DNA from: Kingdonia uniflora
Taxonomy: Eukaryota > Streptophyta > Magnoliopsida > Ranunculales > Circaeasteraceae
Length of the DNA stretch: 64,000 nucleotides
Reading direction: 5' to 3'
Assembly (NCBI GenBank): GCA_014058105.1
Contig: JACGCM010001403.1
Location: 124,001 to 188,000 of the forward strand
Part shown: one piece after another, positions 1 through 11,462 of the stretch
Numbering within the stretch: position 1 is the first letter of the stretch
How the letters are laid out: each line of letters begins with the position of its first letter
Position numbers and translations under genes: made by a program
The notes under the pieces: generated by a model
Databases searched by the model: none
What the model was told of the DNA's origin: nothing
Seen by the model: only the letters and a program-made list of their open reading frames with translations

Positions 1-960
1 CGTACATATGCTTCTAACTCTTTTCCTAATACCGTAAATTAGTAACCTCTCCTTTACGATTGGGTTCCTCCCCTCAAGAATAGGATAACCAAGATCAGTC
101 AAAAGTTGAGAGGCAAAATGGCTAAAAGGCAAAGCCCTAGTGTGATGATCTAGATTTGCCATAAGAAACATCTCGTGCATGATAATACTCAGGTGATGAA
201 GGTCTTTGTGGTCAAAGAAGAGATAGACCAGGTATATTATGTTCCTAACCAGAACATTCTTATTCCCGAGTTGGGGAAGAATGTTGCGGTGGGCAATAAT
301 GTGAAATAAGCAGAATATCTTAGACAGGTTTTTTTGCTGAACATACTCTCCTTTCTTCCTTCCAAAACAAGTAAGCAAATCCTAAAACACCTTTTCTGGA
401 TGAAACTAATCGACGATTGGGGGCCATGCCGTAAGTGGAGCGGGATTGGGTTTATCTTCCAAGTCAAAAGCCTTCATAAACCAGCCCGAGTAACATGAAA
501 AGTATAATCGTCAATCTATATATCAAAACTCTTAGTAATTAAGGTGCCACACACATTAGAAATACTATCATAGAATAATCAAACTAGACATGGGTAATAC
601 TGCATTTGGGGCTTCACAATCCCTATCAAACTACATCCTAGAAAATCATGAAACAAATCAAAAATTTGGGGAAAAAGCTTAAGCATGCTTTCCTCATCAA
701 CAAACACGTCCGCCTGGTAGCTGTAGAACTTGAATCCATTCTTTGTTCACCAATAAGTAGGATTAAGAAACATTCCATAGTTCCCACTATTATTGTCTAT
801 TGGCGCTTAAAGACTACGAGACCCCCAATGACCACTAGTACCTCCTACACCTGGAGGCGGAGGGGAGAAAATTTGAAACCCTCAACTCGTATGAATACAT
901 CTATTAATATTCCTCTTGGGTATCAGATAAAATGATTTTCCATTTAAACTATCATCTATG
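1..960 (-). pseudogene. Decayed retroelement ORF, Athila/'putative plant transposon protein'-like
   Basis: Reading the minus strand gives long coding-like stretches broken by stops. One run, at about 60-240, contains HHLSIIMHEMFLMANLD and continues into a region rich in L, G and basic residues. Another, at about 640-740, contains ESMLKLFPQIFDLFHDF. The composition and the segment order resemble the long ORF of Athila-type gypsy elements and the related 'putative plant transposon protein' families. This is recognition by eye and not a domain hit. The remnant lies downstream, on the minus strand, of the gypsy protease at 986-1,225, where reverse transcriptase would be expected. Either the pol gene has been replaced by a nested element, or this is a different ORF of the same element. 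The left end runs out of the window. The ORF is not functional: there are several in-frame stops and no single open frame. Confidence 0.4.
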
Positions 961-969
961 TCAACCTCA

Positions 970-1241
970 AATCTCCAGGTCCAAGCTACTGATAAACATG
1001 GTATGGACAGACATTAACGCTAGCACCTAAATCTAGAAGAACTTTGTTAATAATGTGGGCTTTTATCATACAAGAAATTGTTGGGCATCTAGGGTCTCTA
1101 AGCTTTGGTGGTATTTCTATTTCTGTAAGAAAAACTTTCTTGTTGATATTAAGACTCCTTTTATGTGTGCATGATTCCTTTAAGAACTTAGCGTATGATG
1201 GTACTTGCTTGATAGCTTTTAGCAAGATCAGGTTAATATGA
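970..1241 (-). pseudogene. Ty3/gypsy aspartic protease domain remnant
   Basis: An open stretch of 79 codons at 986-1,225 ends in KVLLDLGASVNVCPYHVYQ. This is the gypsy retropepsin active-site region, in which many plant elements have D-L-G-A-S in place of D-S/T-G. Beyond the stop at 985 the same frame continues with recognisable protease sequence down to about 850: an L-G-P-G-D-L stretch, then YPRGILIDVFIRVEGFKF. The stop therefore interrupts one original domain. In an active element this enzyme would cleave the gag-pol polyprotein inside the virus-like particle. It is the second block of the minus-strand gypsy element whose gag lies at 2.4-3.8 kb. It is inactive because of nonsense mutations. 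Confidence 0.75.
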
Positions 1242-1329
1242 ACTTGCTTAAATGTTTCCAGTAGCTCATCGTAATGCGAGATTGAGACTCCTGGTTACAG
1301 CCTTTGAGGATATGAGACTGGTGGTTGAT

Positions 1330-2307
1330 AATGGTTAAAATTCGGTGTTTAGTAAATGTAGAAATCGAGTGTCGTTCACTTCTGAATGAGACTAGAAATA
1401 GTTTTGGTTTGTGTTTTAGTAATCAAATATTGTAATCCCGAAAAAAAATAAAATTTGTTTTAATCAAAATTAAAGGTCAAGGGGCTTCGGATTTCACCGC
1501 CAATTACATACAAAATCAACATTGTTTCGTACATTAATTTCTTCACTTAATCAAAATAATAAACTTTGACCTTTCGTTGATGTAGTAATCCCATGATTAA
1601 TTATAACTCAAGTAGAATATATTATATAAACTAAGTATGTGCTAAAAACACATTCCATGAAAGCAATGCTAACTATGAAATGTTAATTAGGATCATATCT
1701 TAGAAAAATAAAATATTAATACAATTTTACTATGTTATTTGAGAATCACAAAAGTCTTCCTATATCTCTACTTAAAAAGATCATAGAATGATAATGGATT
1801 TATCCAACAATATAGTTATGAGATTTGTGATAATATGCTTAAATTAGGTTGAAAAAAAATATACTCCACTACATGATATTATACGCTAATGGCAGCTCCA
1901 ACCTCACCCCTAGTTAGGATTTAGTAAGCCATTGTAGCAATCATATAATATAAATAATATGATGAGATCAAGAAAAACATAATTCAGAACAAAAAAATGC
2001 AAATTTTATTGCTTTAAGAATGAGACTTACAAAATTTTCCAAGTGCTACAACTTTGCTCCAACTTCTCCAATAATGTTTTCTTATACTCTATTGCAAATA
2101 ATACTCTCAAAATTGGATGATTTTTATGAGCTCACCACATCCCCTTTTATAGATGAAGGAGAGGTTTCTAACATTAAATTTGAGATTGTAACCTATACCA
2201 TGAATGTATATAAAAATATAACCTCAAAGAGTTATCCTCTAAAATGTAACCTTTGCATGTAGGACCCATGTGCTTGATAACTCTACATCTTTCTTCTTTC
2301 TCTAACA
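1330..2307 (-). mobile_element. Putative nested (solo) LTR between gag and protease
   Basis: AT-rich DNA of about 1 kb separates the gag and protease blocks of the gypsy remnant and has no coding signal in any frame. On the minus strand it contains a good TATA box, TATAAAAGG at 2,144-2,152. About 155 bp upstream of that, at 2,307, is a TGTTAGAG start typical of LTRs. The left boundary and a target-site duplication were not found, so the extent is approximate. It could instead be a MITE or simply decayed internal sequence. Confidence 0.35.
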
Positions 2308-2449
2308 GTTCATCTTTTGAGCTATACATCCCGATGTTTGAAAATATTTAGTAAATGAGCTCCATGTGACTTGAAAGGCAAAAATTGGCTTTCTGAGTCA
2401 TATTTAATAATAAAATTAGGGATAATAAACATTAATTCATAGGGGAAAA

Positions 2450-3190
2450 GTGCTCATTTTACATGTCTATTAGTGGTACGCAATCGCTTGTTGAAGTCTG
2501 AACATGTGTTTCGTCTAGCTCTGGGGTAGAGTCAATTTTGGTCCTTCTAATTGTTTGTTGCTCATCTGTGGGTATCTCTATCTGATTGTCAGACAACCTT
2601 GCCACTCTTAAGAGTGTTTATGGCATGATATTGTTCAGCAGGTTTAGCATTGTCGCTTAACTCTACTCCATATTGCCCCCTTTTGATTAGCGTCTGACTA
2701 ACTTTACAACCTTCCTTGTTCACGACTAGCAAAATCCTTTGCAAACTGGAACATAGTCATATCCAACTGACCTATTTATTGATTTAATTGAGGGAAAGAT
2801 TGACTTTTCTATTGCATAAAGATTTCCAGTGTTCGCTCAAGTGTCCCAATCGATACAGTATTGGCTGGTTGAGGTTGATATTATTGCGACTGGTACCGTT
2901 ATTGTTGTGGCCTTTAGTATTGTTGTTGTTGCATATTCGAGTTACCAACATGCCCTCTTTGATGTGGTCCAATTCTATAAGATAAGTTTGAATGTTGAGG
3001 AACAAAGGATCAGAATGAGGCATTGGGATTCCCTTAATTGTAAGTGCTAAATGTGTGAACTTCCTCTTCCAGTATTTCTTGGTCAGGTTGGATGGTAGGA
3101 CAAGAGTCAGAGACATGAGTAGTATTGCTGTAGTAACTGTATGCCTCCCATTGAGTTGGAGGTAGTATTGGATAAGTAAAGGCGTCACTC
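2450..3190 (-). pseudogene. Gypsy gag C-terminal/linker region remnant
   Basis: The minus strand reads through a segment with QLNQ-IGQLDMTMFQFAKDF at about 2,700-2,800. This matches the Q-I-G-Q-L heptad near the end of plant gypsy gag proteins. It then passes into an Asn-rich linker at 2,784-3,188 (CNNNNTKGHNNNG). The order is as expected: gag core to the right at 3.2-3.8 kb and protease to the left at about 1 kb. Several frames must be joined, so the gene is dead. No clear CCHC zinc knuckle was seen. Confidence 0.6.
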
Positions 3191-3800
3191 ATCTTCTTGA
3201 GTAAATAGCTAGGATAGCGGTGCTAGTGTCTAACTTAAGAATTGCTTATTTCTTTGGCTCGCTCTTTCTCTAAGCAGAATATTCCTATTCGTATGAGTTT
3301 TCTCCCATAGTTTGAAAGAGTTCCCAAGCTTCGGTAGAAGACTTACATATTATGCAACCTCATCTCTCCCAACTGTCATTGAAGTATTCATTTTCCCTTT
3401 AAGTGAAAGTGTTAATTTCGCTACGCCATAGAAGTATTCGTCTTGCCTTTTGTAACATTGTAAAAATTGTCATGGTTCCAGGGGTGAGAGAATCTATCCA
3501 AATCTTGACCTTGTCTTTGAGGGAAAAGGGAAAGAAATGTAGCTAGATAAAGTGTAATCTTTGTAGTGAAGTATTGTGCATAGTTTCTTAAACTCGGTAA
3601 TAACACCGATCTTCAACTCAAATTATTGCGCTCCAACAGGAAGCTCAGGTAGCATGATATAAGAAGGGATTTATCCTAGGTACGGAGCTGGTATATCTGG
3701 CTAGGGTTTTGGCAACCATTATGTTAGCATGTTCTAGCTGATGTTGTCATCTATCTCAATCACGGGGTTATCAAGCAACCGTGGAATATACTAATGGCAG
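3191..3800 (-). pseudogene. Gypsy gag core (retrotransposon gag domain) remnant
   Basis: Minus-strand coding blocks fit the plant Retrotrans_gag domain. The segment at about 3,290-3,355 reads SSTEAWELFQTMGENSYE. The block at 3,421-3,606 shows the shifted equivalent of a 'sLkdkAk-W-dSL-pGs' motif: a basic/aromatic stretch followed by HPWNHDNFY. Gag would form the virus-like particle capsid. At least one frameshift and several stops are present. It sits about 750 bp downstream of the primer-binding site at 4,537-4,556, a normal leader length for this class. Confidence 0.65.
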
Positions 3801-4536
3801 GCCTTTGCGATTTAAACAGTTTCCCTCATGAGGCCAACTTTTTATAAACTAATTAACTATCCTAGGAGTACTAACTAATTAACTACTAAATAAGATATAA
3901 GATAATGCACTACTTCTTTTACTATTACTAATAAGAGGGCACTAGTGTACTAATTTATACTTACTAATATTATCTAATTTATCATAGGAACTAACTACAT
4001 TATTTTACATTTTTTTTACCTTTTAATTTTTTATGTTTTTCTTAATTTCCAGCTAATTAATAAGCAAAGAGGTCATGTTTTAGCCTATACTGGGGTACAA
4101 TAATCTTGTTTAAATCCTTTTATATCACTCTCGCCAGAGAAATTACCTTTGAAGTGTGAAAGCGGGGAGAGGTTCATAACAGAGTTTGATCTTTTCAACA
4201 ACCTGAGAGAATAGTAACAATACAATGATAACCAATTATAATTATTAAAGTCTAGGGGAACAAAGTCTCAAAAAAGGTAAGTCATGAGAGTTCAATGGCC
4301 AGAGATCGCTACTAGCAAACAACCCTTTGGCTGAAGGCGATCACTGATTGGTAAGGCCCTTATCTCCTTAAAATTTATCGAGTGCTCCTCAGTTCAACAA
4401 AACTCTTACGCTAGGTCAATAACATTAAAAACGTAGTCTAACTTTGACTCAAAATTACCTACAAAAAGTTTTAAACTAGAGAAATCCCACTTTAAACCTA
4501 ATTTATGATTTCTATCTAACCTAAAAATTACGGCTG
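3801..4536 (-). other. Retrotransposon untranslated leader, no gene
   Basis: No coding sequence is visible here. The stretch lies between the primer-binding site and the gag remnant and is read as the leader (packaging region) of the minus-strand gypsy element. It is AT-rich, with tandem-like 'actaactaattaacta' segments at 3,850-3,890. Confidence 0.5.
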
Positions 4537-4556
4537 CCTCCCCAGCAACGGTGCCA
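4537..4556 (-). promoter_or_regulatory. Primer-binding site, tRNA-Asp type
   Basis: Read on the minus strand this is TGGCACCGTTGCTGGGGAGG. It closely matches the TGGCGCCGTTGCCGGGGA site used by Athila/Tat-type gypsy elements and complementary to the 3' end of tRNA-Asp. It is separated by 2 bp from the LTR boundary at 4,559, the standard arrangement for priming minus-strand cDNA. This fixes the element's orientation and identifies the neighbouring LTR as the 5' LTR. Confidence 0.8.
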
Positions 4557-4558
4557 TT

Positions 4559-6128
4559 TGATAGACCGTCATTTATCTAATCAAAATCCTACTTACTTAA
4601 TAATGTAGTAAAAGGGAAAATAGGGTGTCATTCTATTGAGAGGTACGTAGTTCTAGGGTAAGCTCAAATCTAGGGGAAATTTGGTTTGTTTTGTCGGAAA
4701 TCTCTGCTTAAACTAGGTTTTGAAATACGATTATTAAGGGAAACTAGACCTTTGGGTTCTAGTCTATATTGGTATATTAGGATTTAATTTAATAGGCTTT
4801 TGGCCTTTTCCCTGAATCCTCTCTTTTGAGGCAAATTCCTGGGGTTTAGAATTCTGTTCTGATTTTTTCGCTTGGAACAAATCAAAGAGACTAATCTGTT
4901 AAGATCTATACTTCAATTCTAGGTTGCCAACCTAGGGCTTATTCCTTATTGGAGACAAGAATATTCCCTAGTTCTAGAGGTCACTAAGTAGACTGAGAAA
5001 CCAGTTCTTTTTTAGGACACCAATCTCCCTTTCAGGTTAGAATTGCTCTCCTCCTCTCCTAACTTGTTGGGTTTAAGAGTGTTGAAGAATACCCTAAAGA
5101 GTGAATATAGACTTCTAGGTCAGACCTATCACTTGCAAGAAAATCTTAACATACACCTAGAGAGCTTCCTCTTGATATCTAGTCTGAAGGGAGCCCTATA
5201 ATATCTTAATAAACAAGATTAATGAAAGAAAATAAACTAATTATCATTAAACTGAAACTTAGAGTTATGAGATACAAACGTTCTCAAGCTCTACAAAACC
5301 CTGCAAAATGAAAAGTAGGTTTGGAGTGGAAGAATAAAACATTAAAAATGGAAAACCTTAATATTGAATAGTCCTAACTACACCTATTCATCTCTAGCAA
5401 TGAAAATTAGTCATTCAACGAAGATTTTATCTTCTTAAATCTACTTAGGATCAGAGTCTTAAATCGTGATTTAAGTTATCGTCAGTCGGCGATTACTAGT
5501 GGTAGGCCTTGTACCGACTGCGATCGCCGGCGGGTTGTGGCCGGAGTCCTCCATCTTCTTGGATTTTTCTTTGCTTGATTAATGAAGTATTATTTAAGGT
5601 TCATCCACTAAGTCCCTTGTCTCAGTGATGATCTTTGATTTTCATGTAGCCCAACTTGACTAATTCAGATAAATACTATTTTACTGAACTACTGGAATTC
5701 TTTAGTTTGGTTCTTAGGCCATTTTAGCTCCAATTTGGCGCTTTTCTTGTCAAATTGATTATAGTAATATAAAAAACCAAAAAATGAGGTAACTAGAAAA
5801 TAATTAGAAAAAAGGGTTTCAGAACGACCAAAAACAACTATAAAAGGGGCTTAAATTCTGCACAAAAATATGTTTTTCATCGAGCAAAAAAATTGTTTAG
5901 GGATTTTTTAGTTTTCACAAACTTTTTTATTAGTTCTCGTTGAACTGTTTCCTTGGTCCTTCCTTGAACAAAGTTGGCAAATTTTCTTGGGAATGATGTG
6001 TTAACTGGTCAAGTCTTCGCATCTTCCCAATGTGCATTAACGCTTAATACAAATCAACCCCCTTGATGGCCCTATTAATACTATAATGCATTTTAAACAG
6101 TTGATTTCCCCCCACCTAGCGTGTTACA
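4559..6128 (-). mobile_element. 5' LTR of the minus-strand gypsy element (1,570 bp)
   Basis: The LTR is bounded by TG (4,559) and CA (6,128) on the plus strand. On the minus strand it begins TGTAACACGCTAGG, a very common gypsy LTR start, and ends GGTCTATCA just before the primer-binding site. The length of 1.57 kb suits Athila/Tat elements. The candidate 5-bp target duplication on the outer side is ATTTC (6,129-6,133). Its partner would lie beyond the left edge of the window, so it cannot be confirmed. No long ORF is present. A TATAAAAGG at about 5,838 lies on the plus strand, the wrong direction for this LTR. Confidence 0.7.
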
Positions 6129-6640
6129 ATTTCATTAAGTTTCTTCTAATCTTTTGAGTGGCTATGAAAACTTGATTGCAAACTAACCATGAATCCCGTG
6201 TCGCCGCTCATGTGGCGCTTTATACTGACATGTGCTTTGGTAGTCGGGGTCCAGGAGGGTGGTCTTTAGAGCTCGCATATGTGGATCCTGCCACTTTCAC
6301 TGGGAGGTTGTGCAAGTCATACCAAAAATGGTAGTTTTGGTACGAGATCCTACGTAACCAAGTTAAAACCATTTTGAGGCATACAGTCGTGGTAAGGACC
6401 ATGGCCCCCTAGGGATATTAAGAAAGAGGACGAGGCCGAATGTCATAACTACATCGCAGGTCAGAAAATTATCCCTAGGGGTATGTTGTTCCTTTTAGGG
6501 GAAAATTTTAAGCATTTAGTTATAGCCGTCTTTCTTCCATTAATAAAATTGTTGTTTTCAATTTCATTACTCGTCTTATACGTCATTACTTTTTACCACA
6601 CTACGAGTAGCGAGCCCTTCAATAGAGGGGCATTTTTTGC
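6129..6640. other. Unassigned sequence with a 13-bp inverted repeat
   Basis: No gene is recognised. A 13-14-bp inverted repeat (CCCCCTAGGGATA at about 6,404 and TTATCCCTAGGGG at about 6,468) encloses about 50 bp. Each arm also contains the palindrome CCCTAGGG. The segment probably contains the 3' end of the next gypsy element, but no LTR boundary could be fixed. Confidence 0.35.
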
Positions 6641-6905
6641 TTTCTGGGAATACATACTTCATAGAGGTAAAACACACCCAACATATGGGGATGATGCTTT
6701 TACTCCAAAAAATACCCCCAATACTTGGGGAGAACGTGTTTACTTTGGAAAGCACCACTATTATTTGGTGAGGGTATTTTTACATAAAAAAAAAATACCC
6801 CCAGAATTTGGGGAGGGAATTTTTATGTTAAAAAATGCCCCCAATATTTGGGGAGGGCATTTTTACTTTAAAAAATTCCCCCATTATTTCAATGTTTTCA
6901 AATAA
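6640..6905. repeat. Degenerate tandem repeat, GCCCCCA-ATATTTGGGGAGGGCA core
   Basis: Four to five imperfect units of about 40-55 bp each contain CCCCCA...TTGGGGAG, then GCATTTTTACTTTAAAAAAT. A reading frame of 140 codons crosses them, but this is a by-product of the repeats. The unit core matches that of the 75-bp satellite at 61,085-63,955. It lies directly past the integrase end of the minus-strand gypsy element, in the position of a 3' untranslated region. Confidence 0.75.
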
Positions 6906-6959
6906 GAGATAAGATTGTCATTAATCCTCCGATCGCAAAATCTGTACAACGCTGTTAAC

Positions 6960-8010
6960 ATCCCTATTGGTTTCATTTTTTGAAGTTCAAGACGTTCCAA
7001 GGAGACTTTAACTACTCCTTGTCGCTATTCATTGGATAGTAACTGTTCCAGTTTGGCCGAAGTTTACCCTTGTTATGGTTGTTCGAGACCGTGGGGAATA
7101 CAATCTTCTTAATGTATTATCCCTCTTGGAACTCCCTTAGTTAGACTCCCTTATTGAAATTTCTTTTCAAAGTCTCTAGGTACCTCTATATCTTGGATGA
7201 GGCCTCATCTCTGGTTTTGTCAATAAAGTCAAGGCTTTTTGTAAGGAGGCTCCCGTTAATCTCATTTCGAGCGACCAAAGACCTTGTCGTATGGGTTATC
7301 ACCTCTGTTGGTTATACTGCTTCGGAAACGTACATAAGCATGAATGAAGTGAAGCTTGTTGACGTTTGAGGTGTTGTCCAGAATGACCATAACACGTAGG
7401 GCAGCTTATCGGCCTATCTGCCCGTGGCCGCGTCTAACCGCTTGTTGATGCCATCAATAATTATTTTATTAGTTACCTCGGCCTATCTATTCCACTGTAG
7501 GTATCTTGGGTGTGATGATAGTATCTTGATGTTGTAGGGTCATACAAAGTCTGTGACTTTACTGCCCACGAACTTCATTTCATTATATATCATCAAGGCC
7601 ACGAGGACATCGAGCCTTGTGATTATGTATTTCTTAGAAAACTAATTACCACTTCTTCTTTTAAACGAGTGAGGGGGACAACTTCCACCCACTTGGTAAA
7701 GTAGTCAGTTGCTGCTAATAGCCACTTTCTTCGCTCACTATCCATTGGGAGTGTTCTGACTATGTCCAGTCTATATTTCACAACTGGTCATGGGTTCAAG
7801 ACTGTATGAAGGTCTACTGTGGGGGCGTGGATAAGGTGATTGTGAAATTGGCATCTCTTGTACTTCTTTGCATACTCTATGGTGCCATGCCTCATCGTTG
7901 GCCAGTAAAGTCCTTGCACACATGTACGCTCAGTCATGGATGTGTCAGCTGGATGTGCTATACATACCCCCTCGTATATTTCTTTGATGACGATTGATAC
8001 TCATTCTCCT
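6960..8010 (-). pseudogene. Gypsy integrase remnant
   Basis: From about 7,930 leftward the minus strand reads YWPTMRHGTIEYAKKYKRCQ, the end of the zinc-binding domain. The catalytic core start follows, with D in YRLDIVRTLP and then LLAATDYFTKWVEVVPLTR at about 7,690-7,740. Further left, at about 7,300-7,560, the frame shows FVGSKVTDF, then AEVTNKIIIDGIKRL-like sequence containing the catalytic Glu, and then PYVLWSFWTTP. The block at 7,154-7,369 is the antisense of the last part. Integrase would insert the cDNA copy into the genome. Several stops and frame changes are visible. The second catalytic Asp could not be placed with certainty. Confidence 0.8.
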
Positions 8011-8223
8011 ACAATACAAGTGAGATGTGGGGCATACATGCTCGTTCTATATTGTTTGTTATTTATCAGTGAATATATTCGTGTTTAGTTCCTAATACTT
8101 TTGGGCGCCAATTTTTCTACGGAGAGGATATGATGTTCACCCAAGAAATTAATTAGTGGTTTCCTCTGGTCGGGTTGCTTCTACTTTATACTATAATTTT
8201 CCCGGTTGGTCAAGGACTTCTAC

Positions 8224-8740
8224 TTAGAGACCTCTTAGCCGATCATTAATGATTCCTGCCAAGTAAGTGAGAGCATTTGAATGCATATTCCTGCCTCTGT
8301 AGATGTGCTTGAGGTTAACTTTCTTGTACTTTCTAATTCTCTTCTTCAAGATCTTTATGAACTCTGCCATCTTCCCGATGACCTGGAATGTGCCGCTATG
8401 CTGGTTAACAACTAGATGAAAGTCAGTAAAGATAGTAATTTCCTCCACTTCCAGTGCAAATGCTGCATCTAGTCCATACAAAAGGACTTCGTACTCGGCC
8501 TCATTATTACTTAGTGGGAAGTTGACTTTGATTGCTTTCACTATTATTTTTATAATTTGGAGTAACTAGCACGAGCCCTAAGTATGAACGCCCTGTGTAA
8601 ACTGAACCATCCGTGTGCAGCTGCCATCCCTTTGCAAATGGTGTATCAATATCCACTAGGGATGCTACTTGGTCGTTGTCGTCTTCATTTCCCCAGTTCT
8701 CATCACTTATGGGGTGGTCAGCCAACAAGCCTGCAATAAC
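8224..8740 (-). pseudogene. Gypsy RNase H (RVT_3 type) remnant
   Basis: Two overlapping minus-strand frames, 8,507-8,728 and 8,224-8,541, together make one domain. The first has WQLHTDGSVYTG-SYLGLVL, with the first catalytic Asp. The second has FPLSNNEAEYEVLLYGLDAA, with the catalytic Glu, then ITIFTDFHLVVNQ, with the next Asp, and ends with NMHSNALTYLAG, where the usual final Asp of 'RADALAKLA' has become Asn. One frameshift joins them near 8,530. The enzyme would degrade the RNA strand during reverse transcription. Confidence 0.85.
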
Positions 8741-9171
8741 TTTATCACTAATTACTACTCTAGGTTTGAAGTGAATGTCAAATTTCCCTAGGGTGATTTC
8801 CCATTATGCTATTCTATGAGCCTTGTCCTTCTTTGCAAACACCTCCCTCAATTGCTGAGTTATTATAACCATAATTTTGTGAACTTGGAAGTATGGTCGT
8901 AGTTTCTGTGATGTATATACCCAGGTGGGCGCCTACTTCTCTACCATAGGAATACTGTAACTATGCCCCCAAGAGTGTCTTGCTTATGAAGTAAACTGGT
9001 TTCTCTGTTTTCAATTCCATTTGGATGAGAACTGTGCTGATGGATTCCTCTGTGCTCCCCAAGTATAATCCCAGAAGCACATATTCTTTCGATGCGCTGA
9101 GGATCGGAGATGTAGCTAGGTATCTTAGTATATCTTGGAAGGTTGTCTCCCATTCCTAGTTCCATTGCCAT
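8741..9171 (-). pseudogene. Connection region between RT and RNase H
   Basis: Minus-strand pieces in alternating frames show a 'LYLG-TEESISTVLIQMELKT'-like stretch followed by PVYFISKTLLGA-LQYSY. This matches the tether region of gypsy pol that precedes the second RNase H domain. The stretch is broken by frameshifts, and the 76-codon frame at 8,941-9,171 covers only part of it. Confidence 0.6.
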
Positions 9172-9206
9172 TTCTTATTTTTTTTAATACATCAAAATAA
9201 CGGCTG

Positions 9207-9990
9207 TCATTTGTACGAAACTTTATAAATAATGCGACTGTGGACTGTAATCTTCCCTATTAGTTTTTGAACTTGTTTTAGTGTCATAGGAGAGGGCATA
9301 CAGGCTAAAAATTGTATTTGTTTGCGGTCGGTCTCTAGGTCAGCTAAGTAGTATTTCTTTAGTCCGCTCTTGAAGAGCATGTCATCAATATATACTTCCA
9401 CAATTTTTCCCAACTGCTCTTCAAACATAGTCGTCACTAACCGTTCATAAGTATATCTTTTATTTTTTAGATGAAATAACATTACTGTATAACAATAGAA
9501 GCTATGTTCTGTTGTAAATGAAGTACATTCCTTGCCCTGGACTGCCAAAGGTATTTGGCTGTATCAGGAATAACCATCCATAAATGACATTCGCTCGTGG
9601 CCAGTAATTGATTTCGCTAGTTTTGTGGTGAGGGGTATGGGAAAACTATTCTTCGAACAATTTTTGCTTAAATTGGTGAAATCGATGCAGACTCGCAATT
9701 TCCCATGTTTCTTCGAGGCTGCCATCACATTTACTTCCCATCGCGGGCAATCAGCAGGTCTTATAAAATTAGGTTTTAGCAGTTTTTAATTTTTTTTATT
9801 GATGTCTGCTTATTGTCTTGGCCCTGTTCGTTGAGGTTTTAGCTTTATGGGTATTGCCATGGGATTAACATGCAACCGATGGCAAGAGACATCAGGGTCG
9901 ATGCTAGGCATTTCTTCGAATGACCATGCGAATTCATCCTTGTACCATCATAGAATAGTCGCACGCACCGAGCATTCCTCTTCTGTCCTT
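9207..9990 (-). pseudogene. Gypsy reverse transcriptase remnant
   Basis: At 9,207-9,548 the minus strand is open for 113 codons and contains ECTSFTTEHSFYCYTVMLFH, then ATTMFEEQLGK-like sequence, then VEVYIDDMLFKSGLKK. YIDDM is the catalytic box of gypsy RT. Upstream pieces, to about 9,990, give GKLRVCIDFTNLSK, FPIPLTTKLAKSITGHERM and SFMDGYS in successive frames, which are the fingers and palm blocks. The block at 9,847-10,203 on the opposite strand is a shadow. Numerous stops make it inactive. Confidence 0.88.
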
Positions 9991-10539
9991 AATGAACCAA
10001 TATATGTGGTTCCCGTAGGGCCATCGATGTCTATCTTCTTCACCGGCTCTATGAGAGGTTGTATCCACTTTGTACTAAATGTGCTTAAAGTTATATCATT
10101 CTGGTTAGGGGCGCGTGGTATTTCAATATCTATCTCGTATGGATGGTTGCGAACGGGGGTCGAGCCCACCGATATGGGCTCGTTCCCTATTTGTTGTTAT
10201 TAATCAATTTTTATACCCTTCCCCTTGTCTTTTTCCTACCTTTACCTTTTTTCATTGTGTTATCAAGGGCTACTAAGTTTTGAAGGGAGTTTACACAGCA
10301 AATACGAGCTGCTACTTAAGATCCCTGTATTTGGTATGCTCTAAGCTAAGTAGGGAAGCGTATTAGCTGGTGGTAGGATGATGAAATGAATTTCCTTCCA
10401 TAGATCCACTATCTTCCGAGGATACCATTACTGTGAACTGAAGGGCTATTCACGATGATGAAGGTCATCAAGATTATTACAGGTCCTACCTAGACCTGGG
10501 TGATGAGCCCTCTTACTGCCTTTTATGTGGATCAGTTGA

Positions 10540-11030
10540 AGCCCAAGTTATCTTCTTTGGAGGGGGCTTATGCAATCTTACATGTTCATGTTGATGAGAG
10601 ATTTATGGTAGAGGATGTTGGCCCAGATCCTAGAGTCTACATAATTTCATTTAACCAGTACTCCCCCAATGAGGATCTAGATAGTTAAGACATTATCGTA
10701 TGGGTGGGATTATGACCCCATATTATTATTGATGAAATAAATGGATTCCCTGTAGTTTATATATTGGACCCATGCTATGTCGTGAGCTACTTTCTGCTGC
10801 TGGTTTAATCGACAACACTGCCTCAAGGAATTAGAGATGGCATTGTGGGATGGTGCCTCATTAATATCGCCGAATATCATCTCCCATACCACAATGTGAC
10901 CCTGAATTGGTACGACCCTCCCTGACTCTACTAGCACTACATGGTCAAGCATCTCTTCAGTTGGGATTGGCCATTTCAAGTACTTGGTGCATAGCTCCTG
11001 TCTAAACCTTATTTCTGTCATGCTGATCAA
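10540..11030 (-). pseudogene. Gypsy protease region remnant
   Basis: The minus-strand frame 10,710-11,030 runs into SHPYDNVLTI, an equivalent of the 'HPHDDALVI' lead-in to gypsy protease. It is followed at 10,612-10,653 by VDSRIWANIL, where 'VDxGSSANIL' is expected. At DNA level the active site looks like D-S-G-S-G with a one-base insertion and a nearby compensating loss. The region between here and RT (10,000-10,540) holds only weakly coding spacer. Assignment rests on position and these two motifs. Confidence 0.55.
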
Positions 11031-11462
11031 ATCCTAGCATTTTTTTGTTTTGTGGTCATGGATTTTGTGGTGAGCAGAGTAGGGTTACCCTGGATAGTTA
11101 ATTTTTGGGTATAGTTTTCAGTATGTCGGGTCTTTCTTGGCGATGACGAGGTGGTCCTTTTGCATAATTGTCAGATCCCTGGGTGAATATCGCTTCCAAC
11201 ACTCAACTTTTAGTTTCCATTCGCGGTGAGGGGGTTTGGATTTACCTTGTGTTTCTTATTTCCCCCTTCTATTATTTCTACCCTTACTTTCTCTTTGTTG
11301 CTTATCTTAACAGTCTCTGAGGTGTTTGGATTCTACCATTCTTCCTATGGTAGTGAGGCAAAGGTGGTATTGAGCAGAATGGTTGTTTGGGATGCGGTCG
11401 CTCTGTTGTTCGCTTCTACAGTTGGGTACGATCGATCCTTTTCATAAAGGTTTTCCAATGTT

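Noticed and set aside
5836..5850. TATAAAAGG as the TATA box of the 4,559-6,128 LTR
   Set aside because: It is on the plus strand, whereas the primer site shows that the element is transcribed on the minus strand.
6483..6905. 140-codon plus-strand ORF
   Set aside because: It runs through the degenerate tandem repeat and the 3' region of a minus-strand gypsy element. The sequence is low-complexity and has no family features.
9847..10203. 118-codon plus-strand ORF
   Set aside because: It is the antisense shadow of the gypsy pol region. The minus strand carries the recognisable RT motifs next to it.
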